NCBI GenBank assembly: GCA_028684095.1
Contig: JAQUGQ010000005.1
Span: 35,004-99,003, forward strand
Direction of reading: 5' to 3'
Length of the DNA stretch: 64,000 nt
DNA from: Clostridia bacterium
GTDB lineage: Bacteria; Bacillota; Clostridia; TANB77; CAG-465
The notes beneath the pieces are model-generated. The model had not been told where the DNA came from. It saw only the letters and a list, made by a program, of their open reading frames with translations, and ran no database searches. Each line of letters starts with the position of its first letter. Position 1 is the first letter of the stretch. Positions 47,936-56,400 of the stretch are shown here, in pieces. A program made the position numbers and the translations under genes.

Positions 47936-48070
47936 TTATTTAAAATTAGCCGTCGTTTCTATATCTAATAACTTCTCTTTTATATCCAATCCACCAGCAT
48001 ATCCAGTAAGTTTTCCACTTGTTCCTATTACAATTTTTCCAATTAATGTCTCATATTCATTAACTATCAC
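47936..48070 (-). CDS. Small protein of unknown function (44 residues)
   Basis: GTG start at 48070 with AAGGAGG seven bases upstream, among the strongest ribosome binding sites in the window. The product contains ETLIGKIVIGTSGKLTGYAG and GLDIKEKLLDIETTANFK; it is soluble with a glycine-rich middle. I do not recognise it. It is an isolated gene between the glycan locus and glmS. The rest of the gap 47745..47935 shows nothing I can name. Confidence 0.5.
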   Translation of the reverse strand: MIVNEYETLIGKIVIGTSGKLTGYAGGLDIKEKLLDIETTANFK

Positions 48071-48181
48071 CTTGTTTCCTCCTTTTTATATAGTACAACT
48101 TTTCTTTTGTATATTATATCATATTTTGAATTTAAATCATATAATATATATTATATACTTTTTAAAAGTTTTAGTAATTAC

Positions 48182-48210
48182 TTGACTTTTCCTAAGTTAT
48201 ATATTAAAAT
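48182..48210 (+). promoter_or_regulatory. Predicted glmS promoter
   Basis: TTGACT (48182..48187), 17-base spacer, TAAAAT (48205..48210), about 50 bases before the ribozyme core. Confidence 0.65.
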
Positions 48211-48257
48211 ATAGTTAAATTGGTATTTACTTTAAAGGAGTGAATAAAAAAGTAATA

Positions 48258-48392
48258 CACAATTAGCGCATGGTTAACATTTATTTGTTATTGACGAGGT
48301 TAGTAGTTATCGAATATCAGCGGGTACTACTACGGTGGATATTTCTATCGTTATACATATTACAAAGAAGTAAAATTATAGATTACTTTTAA
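48258..48392 (+). ncRNA. glmS ribozyme: glmS self-cleaving ribozyme / riboswitch
   Basis: Conserved core segments occur in order: A/GCGC at the cleavage point (cleavage expected before G48266), TTGACGAGGTT (48290..48300), TTATCGAA (48307..48314), then CAGCGGGTACTACTACGGTGG and a final hairpin aagtaa / ttactt (about 48368..48388). This is the pattern of the GlcN6P-activated glmS ribozyme. It sits about 90 bp upstream of glmS on the same strand. High GlcN6P would trigger cleavage and lower GlmS production. Confidence 0.93.
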
Positions 48393-48484
48393 AAAATATG
48401 TAAATACTAAAGTATATAATATATGTAGGTTTATATATCTACTAATTATTATTTATGCTTGTATTTTGAAGGGGGAAATATATA

Positions 48485-50290
48485 ATGTGTGGAATAATAG
48501 GTTATGCTGGCACAAAAAGAGTAGATAAGGTTTTAATATCTGGACTTAAAAAATTAGAATATAGGGGTTATGATTCAGCTGGTCTTGCTTTTATAACAAA
48601 CGATAATAATTTAGAAATAATAAAATCAGTTGGTAAAATATCTAAATTAGAAGAAAAAGTTAATAAATCTAACATACAATTTGGCAATGTTGGTATTGGT
48701 CATACTAGATGGGCAACTCATGGAATTCCTAATGAAATCAATGCTCATCCACATACAAGTGGAAAAGTTTCAATAGTACATAATGGAATTATTGAAAATT
48801 ATACTAATATAAAAGAAGAATTACAAAGCAAAGGTGTTACTTTTTATTCAGATACTGATACAGAAGTTGCCTGTGCATATATTAATTATATATATGAAAC
48901 TGAAAAAGATAAAATAAAATGTATACAAAAAGCTTGTAAACATTTCAGAGGATCTTATGCTTTTGGAATCATTTTTGAAGATGATAAGGATAGCATATTT
49001 GTTACAAGACGAGATAGCCCACTAATTATTGGAATATCAGATGGAGAAAATTTTGTTTCTTCTGATGTATCTGCTTTTTTGAGCTATACTAAAAAATATA
49101 TATTATTAGATCATAATGAATTTGCAAAAGTAAGTAGTAATTCTGTTTTAATATATAATGATAATGGTGATTTATTAAATAAAGAAATTAATATAGCTAC
49201 TTGGAGTGATACACAATATGAAAAAAACGGATATGAACATTTTATGCTTAAAGAAATATATGAAGAACCACTAGTTCTGAAAAATATATTTAATAGATAT
49301 TTAAATGATATTTCATATTTAAAAGATGTAGACTTATCAATATATAATAATATACATATAGTAGCTTGTGGAAGTGCAATGCATGCAGGACTTGTAGGTA
49401 GATATCTATTTGAAACTTATGCAAATATTCCTGTTACTGTAGATGTTGCATCTGAGTATAGATATAAAAATCAAATTATAACAGATCAAACATTAGTTAT
49501 AATAGTTTCTCAATCTGGTGAAACTGCCGATACTTTAGCAGCTCTTAGAGTAGCTAAGTCTAAAGGTGCTACTGTACTTGCAATAGTAAATGTTTTAGGA
49601 TCTACAATAACTAGAGAAGCTAATATTGTAATATATACATATGCTGGGCCAGAAATAGCTGTTGCAACTACAAAAGGATATACATCTCAAGTTGCTATAC
49701 TTGCTACTTTAGCTTTTGAAATTTCAAGAAAACATTTGACATTAGATGAAAAAAATAAAATAATATCTGAAATGAATAATATACAAAATATTTTAAATTA
49801 TGTTTTACTTAAAATCGAAGAATATAAAGATATTGCAAAAAGTATATACAAAAAAGAACATCTTTTCTTTATAGGTAGAGGAATTGATTACAGTATGTGT
49901 ATGGAAGGTTCTCTTAAATTAAAAGAAATATCTTATATGCATAGTGAAGCTTATCCTGCTGGTGAACTTAAACATGGTACAATATCTTTAATTGAAAATA
50001 AAACTCCAATTATAGCTATTGCAACAAATAAAAACTTATATGAAAAAACAATTAGTAATATAAAAGAAACTAAAGCAAGAGGAGCATTTGTTATATTTAT
50101 AACAAATGAAGAGTTAGATACTACCGGTGATTTTTATGATATTAAATTAGTACTACCAACTAGTACAGATTTTCTTCAATCGCTTTCAGTAGTAACTGCT
50201 CTGCAACTTATATCATACTATACAGCAAAAGAAAGAAAATGTGATATAGATAAACCTAAAAATTTAGCTAAATCTGTTACCGTTGAATAA
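48485..50290 (+). CDS. glmS: Glutamine-fructose-6-phosphate aminotransferase (isomerizing)
   Basis: Makes glucosamine-6-phosphate from fructose-6-phosphate and glutamine, the first step to UDP-GlcNAc and peptidoglycan. 601 residues. N-terminal glutamine amidotransferase (MCGIIGYAG with Cys2 nucleophile, GIGHTRWATHG), two SIS isomerase domains (ACGSAMHAGL, VSQSGETADTLAALR), and the conserved C-terminal KPKNLAKSVTVE. AAGGGGGAAA precedes the ATG. Controlled by the upstream ribozyme. The largest plus-strand gene in the window. Confidence 0.98.
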   Translation: MCGIIGYAGTKRVDKVLISGLKKLEYRGYDSAGLAFITNDNNLEIIKSVGKISKLEEKVNKSNIQFGNVGIGHTRWATHGIPNEINAHPHTSGKVSIVHNGIIENYTNIKEELQSKGVTFYSDTDTEVACAYINYIYETEKDKIKCIQKACKHFRGSYAFGIIFEDDKDSIFVTRRDSPLIIGISDGENFVSSDVSAFLSYTKKYILLDHNEFAKVSSNSVLIYNDNGDLLNKEINIATWSDTQYEKNGYEHFMLKEIYEEPLVLKNIFNRYLNDISYLKDVDLSIYNNIHIVACGSAMHAGLVGRYLFETYANIPVTVDVASEYRYKNQIITDQTLVIIVSQSGETADTLAALRVAKSKGATVLAIVNVLGSTITREANIVIYTYAGPEIAVATTKGYTSQVAILATLAFEISRKHLTLDEKNKIISEMNNIQNILNYVLLKIEEYKDIAKSIYKKEHLFFIGRGIDYSMCMEGSLKLKEISYMHSEAYPAGELKHGTISLIENKTPIIAIATNKNLYEKTISNIKETKARGAFVIFITNEELDTTGDFYDIKLVLPTSTDFLQSLSVVTALQLISYYTAKERKCDIDKPKNLAKSVTVE

Positions 50291-50330
50291 ATAAAGAGTA
50301 TAAACAAAAAGAGAATAAATAACTTAACTA

Positions 50331-50382
50331 TTCCCCTTAATGTATACATTGTATAAAAAACATTGTATAATATTAAGGGGAA
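50331..50382 (+). terminator. glmS terminator
   Basis: Outer stem ttccccttaat (50331..50341) / attaaggggaa (50372..50382) followed by a T-rich tract; the loop holds two copies of cattgtata. Also faces the convergent PHP gene. Confidence 0.75.
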
Positions 50383-50392
50383 ATTTTTATGT

Positions 50393-51301
50393 CTAATTTG
50401 TATTGTTATTTTTTTTTTTATTTATTACTTTGTCTATCCAGCTATCAATTATATTGTCTGGAACATTTAAATTTCCCAAACCAATTCCTAATTTTATTTC
50501 TCTTTTTCTAGTTCCGTGATAATCACTACCACCAGAAATATATAAACAACGTTCATTACAGTAATTTACTAAATATTTACTTTGTTCCTCTGTAAAGTGA
50601 CTATAATAACATTCTATTCCATCAATATTATAATTTTCAGTAAGTTCTTCTAAAATCATATTTGAATTTTCTCCATAAATATATATATGTGGAACAAATA
50701 CTAATCCTCCAGCCTCTCGAATTAAATTTATAATTTTATTACAATCTGGTAATAAATCATGATTTGAAATATAAAAATGACTATTTGGATTTGACATATA
50801 TTTTCTATAAAAAGAAGTACTGTCACCCCATGCTTTATCACTTAATATAAATTTCCTATTTTCTTCGTAGCTAGTTATATTTTCATGTAAGTAAGTAGTT
50901 GCATATCTATAGCTATTATCATAATTTTCTATAACATCATCATCTATTCTAACACCAAGTTTCAAACAATTTTTGTGTAATCTCTTCATTATAATAAAGT
51001 CATTCTCACTTCTTTCAGCATATATTTCACTTACTTTTTTATTTATATAAGCAACATCTACTCCATAGCCTAATAACTCTATAGGTACACCTTTTATAAC
51101 TGTCTTAAGTTCTATCCCATTTATAATTTTTCCTGTATAATAGTCTGATATATCAATATCTTTCATCTTTTCATAAATTTTACAATTTTCGTGATCTGTT
51201 ATTGATAAAATTTTTATTTTTTTTGACTCTGCTTTTTTTAATATGTCTATAATATCATCTGTTCCATCAGAATATTTACTGTGTACATGTAAATCTATCA
51301 T
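50393..51301 (-). CDS. PHP-domain phosphoesterase (YciV/TrpH type)
   Basis: 302 residues. N-terminal metal motif MIDLHVHSKYSDGTDD, SITDHENCKIYE, GIELKTVIKG; C-terminal PHIYIY, GIECYYSHFT and GSDYHG, the four PHP metal-binding blocks. Relatives include nucleoside 3',5'-bisphosphatases (RnaseAM) and uncharacterised PHP enzymes. Next to recO but with a 30-bp gap. Substrate not assigned. Confidence 0.85.
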   Translation of the reverse strand: MIDLHVHSKYSDGTDDIIDILKKAESKKIKILSITDHENCKIYEKMKDIDISDYYTGKIINGIELKTVIKGVPIELLGYGVDVAYINKKVSEIYAERSENDFIIMKRLHKNCLKLGVRIDDDVIENYDNSYRYATTYLHENITSYEENRKFILSDKAWGDSTSFYRKYMSNPNSHFYISNHDLLPDCNKIINLIREAGGLVFVPHIYIYGENSNMILEELTENYNIDGIECYYSHFTEEQSKYLVNYCNERCLYISGGSDYHGTRKREIKLGIGLGNLNVPDNIIDSWIDKVINKKKNNNTN

Positions 51302-51330
51302 TATACTCCCTTTCTGTTTATTTAAATTAA

Positions 51331-52053
51331 TTATACTCCATGTGTTATGTAATTTAAAAATGCTTGTCCAAAATTATCAAAATCTTTTATATAATCTTCT
51401 TTCAAAGATAACGAAAAAACTTTGTTTGTATCAGAAAGTATTATATATTTTATAGCAACTAAACATGCGAAAGGTAATTTTATATATCTTTTCTTATCTG
51501 ATTTAGAACATTCCGTGCACATAAACTCATTATTTAAATAATCATAATATATTTTTTCTTCTGCCTCTTTAAAATTACATCCACATTTATTACAATTTAT
51601 TATATGTGGTGAATATCCAAGTAAGCAAAGAAATTTTATCCTAAATATGTTCACTACTAAAATATTATTTTTATCAATATTTTCAAGCACATATAACGCA
51701 TTTAGAAATAATTTTAAAATTTTTGTTGTATCAACATTTTCATCTGTAAGAGATATAATCGACTTTGTAAGCGGGAATACTAAGCTTAATTTATCAAAAT
51801 CAATTTTTAAATGGTAGAACATAGAAATACTTGAAGCAGAATTTACATGATAAAAAGTGCTTCCTTTAAATAATATGAATTCACTATAAACTAAATATTG
51901 TGACGATGCAAGTATTGCACTACTAGTTCTTTTAGCACCTTTTGCCATACATGTTATTGTACCAATTTCATCAGAAAGTACTGTTATAATTTTATCATAA
52001 TCACTATATGCAACTTCCTTTATTACTATGCCTTTGATTTTAATAAGTTTCAA
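51331..52053 (-). CDS. recO: DNA repair protein RecO
   Basis: Loads RecA with RecR in gap repair. About 240 residues: N-terminal OB fold (KIKGIVIKEVAYSDYDKIIT, GTITCMAKGAKR), helical middle, and a four-cysteine zinc site (CNKCGCNF ... CTECSK). I use the TTG at 52053 with GGGA ten bases upstream; the GTG at 52062 lies only two bases from that ribosome binding site. It follows yqzL and era, a conserved Firmicutes order. Confidence 0.9.
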   Translation of the reverse strand: MKLIKIKGIVIKEVAYSDYDKIITVLSDEIGTITCMAKGAKRTSSAILASSQYLVYSEFILFKGSTFYHVNSASSISMFYHLKIDFDKLSLVFPLTKSIISLTDENVDTTKILKLFLNALYVLENIDKNNILVVNIFRIKFLCLLGYSPHIINCNKCGCNFKEAEEKIYYDYLNNEFMCTECSKSDKKRYIKLPFACLVAIKYIILSDTNKVFSLSLKEDYIKDFDNFGQAFLNYITHGV

Positions 52054-52068
52054 TACTAACACATCCCA

Positions 52069-52173
52069 CTAATTATTTATTTTATTTTTTAATTCAATAA
52101 TTTTTTTATATTCTAAAAAACTTTCAATATTTCCTGTCTTTAAAAAATTATTCCATGCTATATTTTCATACAT
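52069..52173 (-). CDS. yqzL: YqzL-like small protein (34 residues)
   Basis: ATG at 52173 with AGGTGAT five bases upstream. It encodes MYENIAWNNFLKTGNIESFL followed by EYKKIIELKNKINN, matching the YqzL pattern W-x2-F-x2-TG-x-I-x2-YL-x-YK. It lies between era and recO, where yqzL is found in Bacillus. Function unknown. Too short for routine ORF calling. Confidence 0.85.
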   Translation of the reverse strand: MYENIAWNNFLKTGNIESFLEYKKIIELKNKINN

Positions 52174-52241
52174 AACTATCACCTAGTAATAGTTTATGTA
52201 ATTTGTATATCAGTATACTACAAAATATATCGATTTTTATA

Positions 52242-53165
52242 TTATTTGTTCAAATTTCTAAATTTAACATTTTTCAAATAATTTTCATTTTGAGCCCAAT
52301 TTTCTCTTACTTTAACCCAAATTTTTAAATTTATTTTTGTATCTAATATTTTTTCTAAATCAATTTTGCTAGAATTAGTAATGTGCCTTAGCATACTACC
52401 ATCTTTACCTATAACCATAGGTTTGTATGTATCTTTATTGCATATTATATTTGCAACAATACAATATACTAAATTTCCATTTATATTAGTAATCTCTTTA
52501 AAAGTATCAACTTCTACGGTGATTCCATGAGGAACTTCTTCATTTAAGTTGTTAAGTATTTTCTCACGTATACACTCTTCAGCTATTTCTCGTTCTGTCA
52601 TATCAGTAAATTCATCACTAGCAAATAAGGCTTCAGATTCATCTAAATTATCTTCAATTACTTTAATTAAAATATCTAATCCATCCTCTTTATAAACAGA
52701 TATTGGTACAATAGCTACAAATTCAAAATTTAATTTTTGTACATAATTATTATACATTTCTATAATTCTAAGTATTTCTTCTTTTTTTATCTTATCTATT
52801 TTATTTATACAAAGTATAACTTTCTTATTTAATTTAACTATATCTTTTATAACTCTCTCAGCTGCTTCATCTATTCTAGTATGAGTACAGTCCACAAGAT
52901 ATACAATTAAATTAGTTTCGTTAACTGCATTTGATACACCTTTCATCATATATTCGCCAAGCTTATGCTTTGGAGTATGTACTCCTGGTGTGTCAATAAA
53001 AACAATCTGAGATGTCTCTGATGTAACAATTCCTTTTATATTATATCTTGTGGTTTGTGGCTTGGGAGTTGTTATTGCCACCTTATATCCTACTAACTTG
53101 TTTATTAGTGTAGATTTACCTGCATTAGGTTTTCCTACTACACCTACATATCCTGATTTAAACAT
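52242..53165 (-). CDS. era: GTPase Era
   Basis: 30S assembly GTPase that binds 16S rRNA near its 3' end. 307 residues. G1 GKPNAGKS (11-18), G3 DTPGVH, G4 NKID, then a C-terminal KH domain (GKDGSMLRHITNSSKIDLEKI). AAGGAGAAG precedes the ATG. Followed by yqzL and recO. Divergent from the small plus-strand gene at 53249. Confidence 0.98.
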   Translation of the reverse strand: MFKSGYVGVVGKPNAGKSTLINKLVGYKVAITTPKPQTTRYNIKGIVTSETSQIVFIDTPGVHTPKHKLGEYMMKGVSNAVNETNLIVYLVDCTHTRIDEAAERVIKDIVKLNKKVILCINKIDKIKKEEILRIIEMYNNYVQKLNFEFVAIVPISVYKEDGLDILIKVIEDNLDESEALFASDEFTDMTEREIAEECIREKILNNLNEEVPHGITVEVDTFKEITNINGNLVYCIVANIICNKDTYKPMVIGKDGSMLRHITNSSKIDLEKILDTKINLKIWVKVRENWAQNENYLKNVKFRNLNK

Positions 53166-53248
53166 TTATCTTCTCCTTCTTTAACATTTTATAATTTGAA
53201 ACATATTATACTATATAAAAATAAATTTTATATTTTGAGGTGATTTTT

Positions 53249-53572
53249 TTGGATAAATTTTGTCCATATACATTTGCTATAAAACAATTATTGTGTCAAG
53301 GTGGTATTAATAAAAGACTTGATAATACCTACATAAATACAGCAGTTGGAACTGAAATTCCACTTAGTTTTGGATATGTATTAACATTAATAGCTGGAAC
53401 ATGTAAAAACTCTACTATAATGCTTACTAATCCAATATATATACCAAACATTAACTTTATTATATTAAACGAAAGTTTTAAAATATTTGATCTTCCTTGT
53501 GAATGTGGAACTTATAGATTACACATAGCTGCAAGGTTAGCTCCAGTTGAAACCTTTTGCTCAGTAAATTAA
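53249..53572 (+). CDS. Unknown small protein 1 of a three-gene plus-strand unit
   Basis: TTG start at 53249, about seven bases after GAGGTGA; an upstream in-frame GTG at 53240 lies inside that ribosome binding site. About 107 residues: DKFCPYTFAIKQLLCQGG at the start, then LSFGYVLTLIAGTCKNST, and CECGTYRLHIAARL near the end. Six cysteines. The protein is soluble, with no signal peptide, and is mainly beta in character. Not recognised. Cys-rich short proteins of this kind are common among spore coat components, but nothing here proves that. Confidence 0.6.
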   Translation: MDKFCPYTFAIKQLLCQGGINKRLDNTYINTAVGTEIPLSFGYVLTLIAGTCKNSTIMLTNPIYIPNINFIILNESFKIFDLPCECGTYRLHIAARLAPVETFCSVN

Positions 53573-53590
53573 AAAGGATGTGAAAAATTT

Positions 53591-53887
53591 ATGAATGATT
53601 TTACAGTAAACCTGAACATAAAAGATGAATGTTGTACTAAATGTGGTAATACTACATTACAAAAAGAAGTTATTATTACATCTTTCAATCAAACAATAGA
53701 CTTGCAAGGATGTTACATATTAAATGTTATAGAAGTAGGTCCTAGTTTTATAAAAGTAATTATTCAAAACGGTATGTACGTTATTATAAGAACAATTTTC
53801 CCTACTTATGCTATGCAAGTTTCTTTACCTTCTGATTGTAATACTAAACATGTAATTACTATATGTACACAAGTATGTAGAGTGTAG
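53591..53887 (+). CDS. Unknown small protein 2 of the unit
   Basis: 98 residues; ATG with AAAGGATGTG upstream, 18 bp after gene 1. Contains KDECCTKCGN (possible metal or disulfide cluster), FNQTIDLQGCYILNVIEVGP and VITICTQVCRV. Eight cysteines. Beta-strand-rich pattern with alternating hydrophobics. Not recognised. Probably works with its neighbours. Confidence 0.6.
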   Translation: MNDFTVNLNIKDECCTKCGNTTLQKEVIITSFNQTIDLQGCYILNVIEVGPSFIKVIIQNGMYVIIRTIFPTYAMQVSLPSDCNTKHVITICTQVCRV

Positions 53888-53891
53888 TTAT

Positions 53892-54125
53892 ATGAAAAGT
53901 TGTAATGAAAATATTAATGGTTTTAGTTTTATATTACATTCTACACTTGTTTCGTTTACAATAGCTAATAATTTAGATGCTGCTGAACAAACTATACTGG
54001 GTATTTTTCTAGCTGACGTTGGAGCAAATTTATTAACAATAGCTGCATATAATAAGTATATTGAAAACAAATGTACAGGCAATACCGATGTACCGGATTA
54101 TCCTTTTAAACCACCATTATTTTAA
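53892..54125 (+). CDS. Unknown small protein 3 of the unit
   Basis: 77 residues, starting four bases after the gene 2 stop with no clear ribosome binding site, so probably translated by coupling. The middle (AAEQTILGIFLADVGANLLT) resembles the short helical segment of small Clostridia proteins annotated DUF6774, a weak match. The C terminus is polar and proline-rich. Its stop overlaps the smpB stop by 4 bp on the other strand. Confidence 0.5.
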   Translation: MKSCNENINGFSFILHSTLVSFTIANNLDAAEQTILGIFLADVGANLLTIAAYNKYIENKCTGNTDVPDYPFKPPLF

Positions 54126-54589
54126 TTTGCTTTTGCTTTTTTAAATTCATTAATTTGTCTTTTTGCTTCGTTTTGCAAAATTATATCACGTTTGTCATAT
54201 ATTTTTTTACCTTTACATATGCAAAGCTCTAATTTAAACCATCTACCTCTCGTGTATATTTTACTAGGTACTAAAGTATATCCACCTTGTTTAATGTATC
54301 CAATCATCTTTAATATTTCTAGTTTATGTAATAAAAGCTTTCTATCTTTTTTTTCAGGTACATTATTTATATTACCCATTTCGTATGGACTTATATGCAT
54401 ATTTTTAAGTATTACTTCGCCACCATTTATTAGAGCAAAACTATTTTTTAAATTGCACTTAGAATCTCTAATAGATTTTACCTCTGTACCTTTTAGCTCT
54501 ATTCCACATTCTACTCTTTCTAATATCTCATATTTATGACTAATCTCTCTATTATTTATACATATTCTTGTATCTTTTTTATCTGCCAT
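54122..54589 (-). CDS. smpB: SsrA (tmRNA)-binding protein
   Basis: Binds tmRNA for trans-translation of stalled ribosomes. About 155 residues: NREISHKYEILERVECGIEL, GTEVKSIRDSKCNLKNSFA, ISPYEMGN, DRKLLLHK and LCICKGKKIYDKRD are all SmpB motifs. Start at ATG 54589 (MADKK) after GTGAGG. No tmRNA gene is visible in the window. If +1 shifting at CGG sometimes fails, rescue systems such as this would matter (inference). Confidence 0.95.
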   Translation of the reverse strand: MADKKDTRICINNREISHKYEILERVECGIELKGTEVKSIRDSKCNLKNSFALINGGEVILKNMHISPYEMGNINNVPEKKDRKLLLHKLEILKMIGYIKQGGYTLVPSKIYTRGRWFKLELCICKGKKIYDKRDIILQNEAKRQINEFKKAKAN

Positions 54590-54601
54590 ATTAAACCTCA
54601 C

Positions 54602-56389
54602 CTACTTATTTAAAAAATTACATTTAGCTATTTTTGTAACTCCACATGAGCTACACGATATAGAACATCTTGGTGTTGTTTTTTCTTCTAGTGCCTTAAT
54701 ATATTCTCTTTTCAAAAATTCTTTATCAACCCCACAAAATATATTATCCCAACAAAATTCAGTGTCTAAATCATATTGTTTATTTGAATAATCTTCTATT
54801 TTAATATTTTCTCTCTCTAAAGCTTTATTCCAAGCAGATACGTTAAAACATTCATCCCAGCTATCAAATTTTGCACCTAATCTCCAAGCAGAATATATAA
54901 CCCTACCTACTTTTTCATCACCCCTTGCAATCAATGCTTCTAATCTACTAATCAAAGGATTATGCCAGTTATATTTTATACTTTTTTTACTCAATTTATC
55001 TTTTAAAAATTGTTGTTTTAGCTCAATTTTTTCTAATGTAGCTTGCGAGCACCACTGAAAAGGTGTATGAGATTTAGGTACAAACGTCGAAGTACTAACT
55101 GTTAAAAGAAACTTACCTTTTCTATTTTCTTTAGGTATTTTATAATATTCATCAATTATTTTATTACACAATTCAACTATCGCATTTAAATCAGCATAAT
55201 CTTCAGTTGGTAGTCCAATCATAAAATATAGTTTTAGCGACGTATAACCATTTTCAAAAGCAAGTTTTGAAGATGCTAATATTTCACTTTCTGTTATGTT
55301 TTTATTTATAACATCCCTTAATCTTTGACTTCCAGCTTCTGGAGCAAATGTTAAAGAGCTTTTTCTTACCGATTGTATTTTATTTATTATATCAACGTTC
55401 ATAGAATCTATTCTAAGTGATGGAAGTGATAAACTAACTCTTTTATCTTCTCCAAATTTAAGTAATCTATCAGCAAGTTCTAAAAAATCAGGATAATCAC
55501 TTGTGCTAAGTGAAAATAAACTTATTTCATTGTGACCTGTTGATTTGATATTACAACTAGCAATTTCTAGTAATTTATCTATAGATTTTTCCCTTACAGG
55601 TCTATATATATATCCAGCTTGGCAAAATCTACAACCTCTTGAACACCCTCTAAATATCTCTAAAGATATTCTATCTTGAATAATTTCAGTACTTGGAACT
55701 ATAGGTTTCAGTGGATAAGCAACATTGTTTAAATCTTGTACAACTATTTTTTTTATTATATCATTTTTAGTATGAATTAATGGTATAAATATACCTTGAA
55801 TATCTTTTATACTTTCTAGATAAATTCTTTTGGGTAACTTATTTTTCTTCCACTGCACATACTTATCCATAAGTATGTTTAAAACCTCTTCAGCATCTCC
55901 AATTACAAATATATCTATAAATGGTGATAACGGATAAGGATTAGCTGTGCATGGTCCACCAGCAATTACAAACGGAAATCTAATCTGCCTATCTTTACTG
56001 TATACAGGTATATTTGACAAATCCAACATATTTAATATATTAGTATAACTCATTTCATATTGCAACGTAAATCCTATAAAATCAAAAGTATCTATATAAT
56101 CTTTAGATTCCAACCCATAAAGTTTTACTTTCTTTTTTCTCATTAAATCTTCAAAATCTTTCCAAGGAGCAAATACTCTCTCGCACCAGGTATCTTTTCT
56201 CTTATTTAATATATCATAAAGTATTTTCATACCTAAATTAGACATGCCAACATCATAAATATCAGGAAAACACATAGCAAATCTTAAATCAATTTCTTGT
56301 TTATTTTTAAGTATTTGGTTATATTCATTACCTACGTATCTTGCGGGTTTCATAACCTTTTTCAAATCGTAACTATTTAATTTTAACAT
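54602..56389 (-). CDS. B12-binding-domain radical SAM protein, TIGR03960 family
   Basis: About 595 residues. The N terminus MLKLNSYDLKKVMKPARYVG is typical of the family; the B12-like domain is about 30-190 (MCFPDIYDVGMSNLGMKILY); the 4Fe-4S motif CSRGCRFCQAGYIYRP follows; GLPTEDYADLNAI and FVPKSHTPFQW are radical SAM core motifs; the C terminus ends in a Cys-rich CSISCSSCGV. Start at ATG 56389 after AAAGGG. The usual neighbours (a DUF2344 protein and ribonuclease E/G) are absent here. Substrate unknown. Confidence 0.85.
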   Translation of the reverse strand: MLKLNSYDLKKVMKPARYVGNEYNQILKNKQEIDLRFAMCFPDIYDVGMSNLGMKILYDILNKRKDTWCERVFAPWKDFEDLMRKKKVKLYGLESKDYIDTFDFIGFTLQYEMSYTNILNMLDLSNIPVYSKDRQIRFPFVIAGGPCTANPYPLSPFIDIFVIGDAEEVLNILMDKYVQWKKNKLPKRIYLESIKDIQGIFIPLIHTKNDIIKKIVVQDLNNVAYPLKPIVPSTEIIQDRISLEIFRGCSRGCRFCQAGYIYRPVREKSIDKLLEIASCNIKSTGHNEISLFSLSTSDYPDFLELADRLLKFGEDKRVSLSLPSLRIDSMNVDIINKIQSVRKSSLTFAPEAGSQRLRDVINKNITESEILASSKLAFENGYTSLKLYFMIGLPTEDYADLNAIVELCNKIIDEYYKIPKENRKGKFLLTVSTSTFVPKSHTPFQWCSQATLEKIELKQQFLKDKLSKKSIKYNWHNPLISRLEALIARGDEKVGRVIYSAWRLGAKFDSWDECFNVSAWNKALERENIKIEDYSNKQYDLDTEFCWDNIFCGVDKEFLKREYIKALEEKTTPRCSISCSSCGVTKIAKCNFLNK

Positions 56390-56400
56390 AATCGTCCCTT

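Noticed and set aside
48234..48272. A leader peptide (AAAGGAGTGAATAAA...) upstream of glmS.
   Set aside because: The potential start overlaps its own ribosome binding site, and the region is explained by the ribozyme.
54122..54125. Interpreting the 4-bp overlap of convergent stops (small gene 3 and smpB) as special regulation.
   Set aside because: A TTAA shared by two stop codons is a simple outcome in an AT-rich compact region; noted only as lack of room for a terminator.
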